A DNA stretch of 64,000 nucleotides from Piper betle. Taxonomy: Eukaryota > Streptophyta > Magnoliopsida > Piperales > Piperaceae. Shown here piece after piece: positions 48,710 to 63,222 of the stretch. Location: assembly GCA_033002965.1 (NCBI GenBank), contig JAURVB010013312.1, positions 115,356 through 179,355 of the forward strand. The letters are read 5' to 3'. Every line of letters begins with the position of its first letter. Position 1 is the stretch's first letter. The notes beneath the pieces were generated by a model. It was given only the letters and a program-made list of their open reading frames with translations. It did no database searches and had not been told where the DNA came from. The translations under genes were made by a program, and so were the position numbers.

Positions 48710-49918
48710 GGTAAGATCTCTGAAAAGGGGACTAAATTTGGCCTTGGCAATGCCTCTCAGCATGGTATGTTGCCCAAGGGAGGTAAGCTGCTATGAACAA
48801 AAGAAACTCATTTGTTTGGTGTACACAAGCATATTAGAACCATTGTACTATGTAGAAACAACACAAACAACTATACGCATCAAAGTGTAGAAATGTCTTT
48901 TTACAGGTGTTTCAGTGAACCCTGGATATTAAGTCCAAAATGTGCAACTTTTCCTTGTGGTACTTTCCCTATTGTTTTTCTCTTTTTGATGTTTTTGAAA
49001 TTCATATATGCTCAGAGTTATTTTGCTAAGCTCACTTGTCAGAAAACCATGTCAAATATGATGAAAAGTGCCGGAATGATTCCCAGTTTTCCAAGTTTTC
49101 CTGAACTAAAATCTGGTGTCACTTCGAGCTCCCTGCACAAAGGCATCGATCATATTGGTGGCAAGGTTTCTTTCAAGTATATTGATGGGGATCTCCTGTT
49201 CTTGTATATTTTATTTTGTTGTCGTCTTTTATTCTTGAGTTCTGAAGGCTACCACTTCTCTCAAAAAACTTTGGGAAGTTGGAAAATGGAATAATTTGGA
49301 ATTATTGTTAATTCAAAATGCTGAAGGCACAATATTGTGGGCAGGTGAGATCACAAAGTTAGGGATGGATCCAATGAAACCACTTGCAATCAAGGGAGCT
49401 ACATCCATGTTGTTGGGCAGTCCACCAGAGAGTCATGAACGAGCACGAGGAAAGCAAGGCTGCCGAATTGGTAAGTGATGGAAAATGGCTTCTTCTAGTA
49501 TTTGTTTTACTGTGCGTTGCTTTTCACAGGACATATGATCTTCTTAATAGCCTGATGTTTAAAAACTCTATCTTTTAAAAACTTGAGGCGAAAGTTGCAA
49601 TTCTAATTGGTGAATTCACATTTATGCAGAGCCAAGGCGTCCACTTCCAAAGCCACACAATTCAGACAGTAAGTGAAGCTACATTGTTCTTTTATTTTGG
49701 GTAAGTATATAGAGATTATTCTTGCTGAACCGCTTTTTATTCGTTAATTTCAGCTTATAGAACACCAAAGAACCATTGAAGAATTGAAGAAGGAAAATGA
49801 AATTCTTCGCCGCATACTTGAGGAACACTTTAACGTGCTGAGAAGCAAGCTCCAACCTGCTGATAAGAGTACCAAAGCTACTAATTCACGTCCTAGAAAA
49901 CATTGTAGGCAGAGTTGA
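48710..49918 (+). CDS. Unrecognised protein, 3' exons, C-terminal coiled coil
   Basis: The last exons are well supported by splice sites and phase: one ending 49470 (HEESKAAEL before GTAAGT), one at 49630-49668 (SQGVHFQSHTIQT) and one at 49754-49918 (LIEHQRTIEELKKENEILRR and onward, stop TGA 49916). The final exon forms a heptad-type coiled coil with Leu/Ile spacing, followed by a basic Ser/Lys tail. Possible earlier exons are about 48710-48781 (GKISEKGTKFGLGNASQHGM) and about 49041-49165 (MMKSAGMIPSFPSFPELKSG), whose phases do not join cleanly as the sequence stands. I do not recognise the family and assign no function. Confidence 0.5.
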
Positions 49919-50400
49919 AGAACTTGCTGCTAAAACAACATGGTCGATTATCAGCTGACACCAGCACTCGAGATTGTTTTCTGTATGAATACTTTTCAAA
50001 TCCAAATGAATTAGCGAAGACACGAATAATTCAAGTGTGGACGTTTGAAATAAAATCTTATTTGATGAGATACAATCTTAGTCTTTTGTACTTCCTGAAA
50101 TCAAGTCTTTTATTCAACACACACGGACTAACATTCTGCTACGTCATGTAAGGTACCCACTGAAAAAAAATTTGTTTAAGACAAGAAAAAATTTGGTATA
50201 TACTAATTGTCTTACAAGTAATTACATCTCTGCTTCTCCAATCTACTACTCCATTTCAGCAAATGAAGAGAAACATCCTACTGACTTAACTAACTGTCAA
50301 CATTAGCATAAATTTTCTTCTCAGATTAAATGTTGACATGCATCAATTATACGTGCAACAGGAAGTTAAGACACCTAGCTAATCAACCTGCTAAGTTTTT
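49919..50400. other. Convergent 3' spacer
   Basis: AT-rich DNA between the coiled-coil gene and the DUF1068 gene; no gene is supported. Confidence 0.5.
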
Positions 50401-51508
50401 TTATATCCATCCTCTGTCTCGGGCCCTTTTCTACCACATAGCTGAGATCTTAACTTCCTCTCTCAACGCAACTTCAACCGTTTGTCTTGCCTTCTCACAG
50501 GTTTGCACCTCAACAGTGCACTTCTCAGCTTCCTTCTGATGTTGGGATGAGGTCTTCTTGGCTTCTAATACAGCAGCTGCTGCATGGTCCTCCCTGTCTT
50601 TGGCAACTTCCTCGTTTAGTTGGACTTCTCAAAAACAGGTCATTGATTGTCTTGTGCATTTCTTCATTCAAGTTGGGGTCAGGACTATCGCAATCTGTAA
50701 ATATATGGTAAAAGTAATAAGAAGCTTTTTCTGTTATATAATTTTGGATGGTTACTCAGTTTATTAATCCACAATATTTTTTTAGAGGAACGTGCAATGT
50801 TGTTTGCTAAAATAAGGACATAAAGAGCCAAATTTCACAACAATTTTGATTCATTAGTGTCTCTGATCAGTACAAATCGATTCTGGGTAACATGCAACTA
50901 TAGAAATGGATTAAGTGAGCATTAAATGAAAGGAAACAGTAAAAACAAAAAACAGAATTACTTACCATCGAAAGAACTGTTAGCCAATCCTGCATAATTC
51001 AAGAAACACGGTCCTTAGAGCATTACATGCAGAGATTAAGATAACAAAAAAACTTACTAAACTCATTTGAACTACAATTTAATGATATTCATTGACAAAT
51101 GGAGCAACCAAAAAGCAATTTCCTTCTGTTCCAATATCGATCACTATATATACGAAGGCCTCAATTCCTTTATACCAAAATATGATAAAAATTACCTTCA
51201 CCATCAATTCGGGCACACCAGCGTCATTCGTTTCTTTCTAAACATCTTCACCATTATTGTTAAAATATCTCAAAAACCAGTAAGCATTTAATGAAAAGAA
51301 AAAAGAAGAAATTTAATAGTACCTAATGGCAGAGAGATGCAGACTCTGAGCAATCACACACGCATGGAGGGCAAGAAGATTGCACCCGGACATTGTGCCT
51401 AAAATGCCAGTAAAATGGCGGCCGGACGGTGTACCCAACGAGACAAATACCTACCACGATCAAACTCATTCGCACAACCGCAGGACTGCAGGTCGATCTG
51501 CGAGACAT
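50401..51508 (-). pseudogene. DUF1068 family protein with frame lesions and an in-frame stop
   Basis: Three exons: 51508-51323, 50989-50966 and 50694-50401. Exon 1 encodes MSRRSTCSPAVVRMSLIVVG, a membrane segment (GICLVGYTVRPPFYWHF) and the conserved Cys block SSCPPCVCDC. Exon 2 encodes LANSSFD, and exon 3 DCDSPDPNLNEEMHKTINDL, then a helical part with HQKEAEKCTVEVQTCEKARQ and the end motif KRARDRGW. All of these are hallmarks of plant DUF1068 proteins (function unknown, single-pass membrane). Lesions: the end of exon 1 is one base short (reading CH-stop instead of the open frame into exon 2); near 50620 the frame shifts (two short or one long); and TAG at 50433-50431 replaces the Glu usual in W-E-K-R. 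It could be a pseudogene or a gene with several sequence errors; the TAG is a substitution and favours the former. Confidence 0.75.
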
Positions 51509-51617
51509 CTTGTGTTGCGCCTACATTTTCTTCTTTGCGATGCTCCTATACTTCCCCAGGCAATGTCATTAACACCAATCAAACTTCTCAAAACAGTGTT
51601 GTTCTTTGGATTTTGAT

Positions 51618-52184
51618 TCAGGGTTTCCTCAGCGTTGTTAAGCTGCATTGGAGGTTATCGTTGGAAAGCTGGGAACAAGAAAACACACGTACCAAAAAAT
51701 GGAAAATGATGGAAACCACCTTGAAAATTGATGAGAAGGAGACAGTACTAGATGATGGATTATTCAGAAAAGATGAGGTTGAAGAAGGTGATTGCACCAA
51801 AGGCTGGTTCACAATCCAACAAAAGAGAAAAGGAAGACAAATCAATCGTATTAGATCATAAAATGCAACAGATCGAGTCAACAAGATCCATGAAAGGTTG
51901 TAATTACGAAATATATAATAATCTCGATATGGCCAATCAGCAGTCACGTCATGGATTCTGGTGGCTTCAAAGAAGGAAACGAACTCGTCAAACTCTTCAT
52001 CATCGAAGTTTGACACTCGGCTCTTTGGTTCTTTGACAAAATAAAAAAACTGTCTGATACTTGGAAAACAAAGAAGTTTGATACATGTTCTGAGTTTAGT
52101 TAGAAGCATGAAACTAGTAACGCAATCTCTCGGTGTGATGGCGGCTGCTCGGCCATATTTTGTCGACCAAATTCTATTAACCAA
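51618..52184 (-). other. 188-codon open frame, coding status doubtful
   Basis: A long frame upstream of the DUF1068 gene. It contains an acidic segment (NFDDEEFDEFVSFFEATRIH) and then Ile/Phe/Ser-rich low-complexity sequence. It has no known domain, and overlapping frames exist on the plus strand. It could be chance or a 5' extension. Confidence 0.2.
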
Positions 52185-55349
<3,165 letters not shown>

Positions 55350-55700
55350 AAATAGTAATAGTGAAGATGATTAAAAATAGAAGAATACCCTAAATCGTCC
55401 AATAGGCTTAAAATGGATAGAGAAGAGGATTTATTCGAGGAAGTGGAAGAAGAACAAGAAGCAAGTTTTAACTCAATTACTCATCAATCAATAGGGGGAT
55501 GAGTGGTCAGCTAATTTAAATGATCAACAAGTTTCCAAAATCACAAAGACACCAACTCCCCAAACCCTAAAAGGCAAGCAAACAAATTCAAAAGCATGCC
55601 TAACAAACTAGAATCAAACAAGTAAACAAACAACAATCACTAGCCAATTGCACCGCACCAGACTTCATAATCAATAGCAGAACAATCATGGCCAGCAATC
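55350..55700 (+). repeat. Dispersed repeat, copy A
   Basis: Shares an ordered series of blocks with 58160-58540: a GAAGA(T/C)GATTA-like start, CCTAAATC, GGAAG purine tract, GGGGGA(T/C)..GGT..TCAGCT, CAAGTTTC, ACAAACAA..CAAGT and CTAGCCAATTGCA. Diverged, no protein. Probably remnants of one non-autonomous element. Confidence 0.6.
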
Positions 55701-58159
55701 GAGGCATATGACATTCAGCAGTTACATGCTCTGGTTTCCTACAGTCATCGCATATTGGATCTGTTGCCAACAATGTACCAGTTGAGATGGATGAACTACC
55801 AGTGGTCTGAGGCGAACCAAATCCCTAGGGTGGTGTTAACCCTAGCAATGTCGGCCTCAAACTGCTCTGTCTTAGGCACTTCTTGATCAGAAGAGAAATC
55901 AAAACCATATAACTCGTCCCCGAGCTCAAGATGCAACCTCAACCCAATAATTAGCCATCTTCACCGAGTTTGGAACCCCATTTCATGCAGCCAAAATATA
56001 GAATTCCTCTATATACTCCCTTGCCACAATTTGAACCATCTCTCAAAGAGTTGTTGCTTACATTGCAGGGATGAAAAGCTGTATTCATTTCTGGCCTCAT
56101 CTCCTTCGATGTCCCAATAAGAGGCTCCCCAATCATTATTTCCCCAATTTAACAATGCTGGCCACTCAGCAAGAGGGAACACTCCAAATTTGGAAACTAC
56201 CAAGATGACCCATTCATTGTCGAGAAAAATCGTCAAAGAGATCAATAACAGCAAACACAAAAGATATGAGAAAATAACGTCTAAAAAATAAAATAAAATA
56301 ATATTAAAAGAATAAAAATTTAACATGGAAATTTTTTTTTGAAAGTCCAAAACCATGGAACAACAACGAATCATTCACTACTTCAACTAAAGATTATACG
56401 GGACAATGACAAATAATTTAATACTCCAACTAAAGCTAGCCATTAAACATACAGAGATATACAAAAAAATTACTCACCCAACCGATACAATTGAGATTAT
56501 AAGATTTATACAATTGAGATTTTAAAATTTTTCTATCTCAATACTCGTATAAGATTTGTATAAGATTAAACTAGAGAATAATATTGATCTTCTTCTTATC
56601 TCTATATTCTTTTCCTATTTCTCTTTTTCTCTCACATCATGTCTTATTTTACAATGAGACAAATGACTTATTTTAAAATAAGGTAAATGAGTCCATATTT
56701 ATAGAAATAGTTTAATACCCTTTATCTACTATGGTACACCAAAAAGTCACCTTTGTTTGGTATTCAAAATTCCTTTATTATTCAAAGTGTGATAATGACC
56801 CACATATCACTAATATTCATGATTACAAATATTAACACTCATTACTAGCACCAAAGCACTCTCGAAAGCAATGTTTGATTTTAGTCGACCAATCTAGCAT
56901 GGCTTCTGTATTGTGGGAACCATAGAACTATAAAATCTCTGCTTCAAAATGAGAGTCCAAGTGAGTTTGGTACTCACTCTTCATAACTACCATGTGAAGT
57001 TCATAACGAGAAACTGTACAACATCCATCCCTTTCCCAAATGCATCCTCAAAATGTATCACATCATCTCCAAAAAACCCTCGTGAAGGAAAAAAGGGTCT
57101 TGTTGAGGCGGCAAAAAAAGAAAAGAATCACTTGTCTGAGATCGCCACCCTCAGCACCTAACATAGAAGATTGAGACCGATTGGCACAAAGGCTCCAACA
57201 CCATAGGAAACCCGCTAATGAAGACGAAAGACTAAACACACGACCATTAACATTTAACTTTTTGTTTTCTACTTCAAATTTGACCATTTACCGTGAAGGC
57301 AAAACCGAAGTCCACGGTTTTACGTGTTGAAGTTTTTATTTATAATATATGTCTAAAAACTGCAATTTAGCATAAATATAATATTTTGAAAGCATATAAT
57401 GAAGTTACTTGTGATTATTAGGTAAATACTAATTAAAAATATCTACGTTGTTATTATAGCTCCCACACGTGATCTTTTGATTAAAAATTAGAGTTGAGAG
57501 AACAAATTAAGATTTGGGTAACAAATACCAAACACTCCATTTTTCTAAAACCAAATGCTACCATCTAGATATGGGTATCCACCTATCCCACGCTAATTCC
57601 ATGTCTAGTACTCACAACCTTAATATTAAGGTTTGGTCCGGTCCAGCACCGGTAAACCAAGCCAATGGGTACCCTTGGCCAAAGGCATTCCCAACGGTTG
57701 GCTTCCCAGGGCTAATGGGGAAAGTGTTGCCAATGGGTCGGGTCCTTTGAGATCCAAACCCGAACCCGATATGAAATAAGTATTAATAAAAAACCAAATT
57801 CCTAGATCAAGACCCAATAAGGTTGGACCCAAACTCGATTTTTTCGGGTCGAGTTAGATCAGGTACCTTGTTTACCGGAACCCGTTGACAACACTAGGTG
57901 GGGACATCACTACTGCCTCAACGTCCCTTCTGCTGGTGACACCACTTTGGCCCCAACGATGGCGTCAGCTGCCAAAGTCTTGCCATTTCTACAGTTGATG
58001 TCTCACTCACTATGCAACTTGCTCAATGGTGGACTCCAAACCCTTCTCCGAGGTGAAATCCAACATCTTCACTAAATCTTGCATCAAGTCTTCTTTTGCA
58101 GTTTAGGAAGCCTTCGTAGGGGCTATGGAAGTTGCAAAGCACTTCCACTTAATAAAGAT
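55701..58159. other. Intergenic between the two repeat copies
   Basis: Mixed composition with short frames on both strands and no recognisable domain. At 57620-57900 a GC-richer stretch repeats GGGTCGGGT/CCCGAACCCG-like words, common in degraded plant transposon DNA. Confidence 0.4.
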
Positions 58160-58540
58160 CAAAAATAAAAAAAACATTAGCAATGAAGACGATTAGAAAC
58201 AGAAAAAAATCCTAAATCATTTAATAGTAAAGAAAACAATAAAGAGAATCCATTTTAGGAAGAGAAAGAAGAAAAGACAATAACGAAAAAAACTTCATTT
58301 TTATCTTAATTGCTTAATCATCCTAAGGGGGACAGGTTGTCAGCTCTTTTAAATCACCTATAAGTTTCTAATATTATAAAAATACCCCTTTCCCCTACAG
58401 CTAAGAAAACACCTAAATATAAGCCAAACAATCCCTTATTAGAAAGTAAACAAATCCCTAAAATACTAATAAACAAACAAGTGAACTATCAACATTCTCC
58501 TAGCCAATTGCATCACAATGGTTTCCCTATAGGTCTTCTC
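58160..58540 (+). repeat. Dispersed repeat, copy B
   Basis: The partner of 55350-55700 in the same orientation, about 2.8 kb away. Block order is conserved, but single-base and small indel differences are many. Confidence 0.6.
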
Positions 58541-59687
<1,147 letters not shown>

Positions 59688-59987
59688 GACATAAATTATT
59701 AAATATTTTTCAATTTAACTTCTTACAGTCTATTTTTTAACCCATATGTACAAAAGTAATATAAAATATTTTGCCTCACATATAGGTTAAAAAATAACCT
59801 TGACGAAAAATTACACTTTAACTATTATATATTTTATATGACATAAATTATAAAATATTTTTCAATTTAACTTCTAACACTCTAACTTTTAACCCATATG
59901 TACAAAAGTACTAGAAAATATTTTTGCCTCACATATAGGTTAAAAAATAACCTTGACGAAAAATTACACTTTAACTATTATATATAT
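59688..59987 (+). repeat. Tandem duplication, unit about 152 bases, two copies
   Basis: Both units start GACATAAATTAT and contain ACCCATATGTACAAAAGTA, CCTCACATATAGGTTAAAAA and CCTTGACGAAAAATTACAC. The second starts at 59840. The high identity suggests a fairly recent local duplication. Confidence 0.85.
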
Positions 59988-60271
59988 AATATTAGAGGAA
60001 TTTTAGATTATTTTTTGCTAATATCTGATCTGATGCAAAGTAAACCACAAATATACTTAGTCATCATGCACTTTGGTTTGTTTTACAAATAACAAAACAA
60101 AAAACTTCAACCTAAAAATCTACACCTGCAGTACCGTAGTGGTTCAGTTTTATCAACGACACGCGCCCCTAATACAGGAGTGACTCAGAAGAGGTTGGAT
60201 TTCCGAATGCATATATATGGCTCAATCTAAGAGGACGAAACTGGTGGATGTATCACTTTTTCTTGTCTTCT

Positions 60272-60868
60272 TTATCCATAATTTGCATTCTCTTCTTCGC
60301 TTTGTTCATCCAAAAACTCAGGAGGGTGTTGGCCATCAAGAATTTGGACTTTAAACTCTAACTTCTTCTCATTCACCAACTCAAAGATGCATGCATCACC
60401 CACCTTCAGACCAGTATCATTCGCTAATTTCTTCCGCCCGAGGTAATCGAACTTTTTGGTGGCATAGCTTCCCTTGAACACCAAGTTCCATCTCTTCTCA
60501 TTATAAATGAGCGTGGCCAGCTTTTGCACCTTTGGAAGGACTGCAGAATGTCTGGCTGGGATAGCCTGAGAACATGGTACTAAAATTGCACTCAATAAAA
60601 ATAATCTATGAGTGTATTGTAAATGCTAGGAGAAAACCTATACATGCATGGAATGTAGGATGAAATGAGGCTTTGAAAATGAAATAACAACAGGCAACCT
60701 CTATTTTGATATGAAGATTACCAAATCATAGCGAGGCTCTAATGCCGAGGGCGTCAACACGATGCTGAAAAACACTTCTCCTGAAATTGGAGTCATGGGA
60801 ATCCTAGGACAAGAAGTTCCGGGTTTCATTCCCATGTCTGCAACTGATTCAAAATTTTTTCCTTCCAT
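60272..60868 (-). CDS. B3 DNA-binding domain protein (REM-like), 3' exons
   Basis: Two exons join in phase: at most 60868-60722 and 60565-60272. The first ends GEVFFSIVLTPSALEPRYDL, the start of a B3 fold (substrate strand plus VLTPS). The second continues AIPARHSAVLPKVQKLATLI, WNLVFKGSYATKKF and the B3 end LKVGDACIFELVNEKKLEFK, with an acidic tail ending EEENANYG. B3 domains bind DNA in plant transcription factors; the GDACIFEL motif is diagnostic. ATG 60868 would give a 146-residue single-B3 protein, but an upstream exon may exist. No nearby partner gene suggests a specific role. Confidence 0.8.
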
Positions 60869-62549
60869 TTTCCGAAGTGATTCAGTACCAGGGTGGGTTA
60901 GGAGGGAGAACTTGGTTATGAAAGTGAGGAAGAATGCCAAGGACGTGAAAGAATACAATGGAGGGATACAAGATGTACACCAGATGTATAAATATTGGAG
61001 GATGGGAAAGTAATTCTGTTTTCATGTTTTACCCCTTAGGATGAACAAGTGAAATGTTAATGGATTGATTCCTTTACGTCAGACTCGCTTTTGAGATTGC
61101 AGTCTGCCAATTTTCCTCCTTTATGACAAGAATGACAAAGATGGTTAGGATCAAACTGGTGTAATGCAAAAGAGAGAGCTAATACCAACTATGAGACACG
61201 AAAATGGAAGTTTCTGTCCTCCCTTCATTTAGGTTTTGACGCAAAGACCATTGACCTGTATTGCTCAGAAACCTCTCAAACAAAAGGATCCGCCAAATTA
61301 CAGAGCAACTTAATTTTCTGGATAGTGCACTAATTACGAGCCGTTGTGAAGCTATTTTGAGGTCGAAAGCATTTGATTTCTTCAATATTGGGAAATTGAT
61401 GAGAAGACTCCACAAGAATGCGCACATTAACGAGCTTGTATCATACAACATGTTGGTGGGTATTACAAGAGCATGATTCTTTTTGGCATTACAACATGAT
61501 TCCTTTTTGGCTCCTAAGTCTATATTTCGTTCTGATAATGTTAGAATAAATGATCACCACAGCACGCAACTCAATCTCCTTGCTACTTTCATCTCTGTTT
61601 TGAACACCTATTTATAAGACTGGGTTATACAGTGCTGAGGCATTCTCCAGCTCTAGTCCGAAATTAATGTCCATGCTTCAATTCACCAGTATACCTTCTG
61701 AGAGCAAATTGAGAAAAAGCTCCATATGTTATTCCGATTTTTGCAGCTCCACATGTTATTCCGATTTTTGCAGCTATCCGAGCTACATACACACATCAAG
61801 GTTCAGACTTGGTACTTAAGCACGGTTTAGAATTAGAAGCTTAATAAGAAATAGAGTTCAATATGAAACTAAAAACGGAGTGCATTTACCTTCCATGCAT
61901 ACATTAGAAAGAAGGCAGCGGTATCTGCTGACCAAACTACTGGAAACGATTTTCAAAAGAAAGGAATTATGACATTGGGTAGTTCAAAGCCTCTTTTTCA
62001 TTCTTTGAACAGTCCCGAGCTCGAAGAGTTGGTATTGCTGCACGAGAACAAGAAGGATAAATCAGAGCTGGGAATCAGGAATTAAGATTTTATGTTTTCT
62101 TCTAACCAACTTGAAGGAATACGATGATATGTTATCCAGGTCAAAAGTTAAAATTTTAGCTGGTTTTTTATTATTTAAATTAGGAATAGTGGTTTGAACA
62201 TCACAGAAATCTTAAAGATAAATCTGTACAACGTACTGAACATCCATAAGGAACACTTGCCCACAAGCCTCAAAATGTCCGGTTCATTTGATGGGATTAA
62301 GAAGTTGAAAGGTAGAGCTCCAGCAAGTAAGATAGATGCATAGCCTTGAACTTCAAAGACAGTGTATAAAGCAGTTGCTGGAACAGCAGGGTTCTTAGAG
62401 GCGGTGGAAGCTCGGGGAGCAAATGTTGCACCAATCTTTTGAACAACCTATTGAGGAATGTACGCTTAGAGACAGATCATAGAATTCTTATCAGAAGAAA
62501 AAGATATTAATGTGATTGAAAAGTAGCGGGAAACATGAGTTGTGGATTC
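60869..62549. other. Upstream of B3 gene; no further gene confirmed
   Basis: Short frames at 61179-61476 on both strands have no known domain. A possible further B3-gene exon could lie here, but no B3 signature was seen. The rest is AT-rich. Confidence 0.4.
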
Positions 62550-62712
62550 TCGGCATCAGTACAATTTGGCCGAAAGGTAGATTCCGAGAACAATTTGATT
62601 TTCATTAGGAAGATTCGCATTAGGGTTTTATATTTACATGACTTGTCAACAAGACTCTCAACATTCCTAATTTTAAACCAAAGGTAATTACATAAGTACC
62701 CTCAACATAACC

Positions 62713-63222
62713 TTATACATTAATATCCCCCCTCAAGCGAGAAAGACGAACAATGCCGAGCTTGAACAAGTTGGCAGAGAAAGGGCGGAACAGTAAGGCT
62801 TTGGTGAACATATCAGCCAATTGATTTGAGGAAGAGACATGTTGTGTTTGTACTTTGTGCAAAGCAACATGTTCCCTAACATAATGATAATCAATTTCAA
62901 TATGTTTGGAGTGAGTATGAAAAATAGGATTCACAGTTAAAGCATTAAGATTATCACAAGATAAAATTGGGGAAGACAATTGTGAGATATGAAGATCAGT
63001 GAGAAGATAGGACAACCAAGTAATCTCACCAGGAATGATGGCCATAGATCTAGTGGTAGACCTTCGTATTTGAGCACAACCAGCCCAATCAAAATCAGAA
63101 TAGGCACTGAGAGAGAAATCAGTGTGAGACGATAAAAAATGACCATGATCAATAGTGCCTTTGACATATAAGAGAATCCTCTTAACTTGGGAAAAATAAA
63201 AATCAGTTGGTTGTTGCATATG
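62713..63222 (-). pseudogene. copia RNase H remnant with internal deletion
   Basis: Starts QQPTDFYFSQVKRILLYVKG. It continues DFDWAGCAQIRRSTT and then jumps to GEITWLSYLLTDLHISQL, losing about 25-30 residues that in relatives include the conserved Ser-Ser-Ala-Glu-Ala-Glu-Tyr block. It goes on to HSKHIEIDYHYVREHVALHK and QLADMFTKALL, ending at 62713. Confidence 0.85.

Noticed and set aside
57600..57900. GGGTCGGGT/CCCGAACCCG word repeats considered as a regulatory array or satellite
   Set aside because: No fixed period or unit could be defined; it is more like degraded transposon sequence.
61179..61476. Overlapping frames upstream of the B3 gene considered as extra exons
   Set aside because: Neither translation contains B3 features, and no splice junction links them in phase to 60868-60722.
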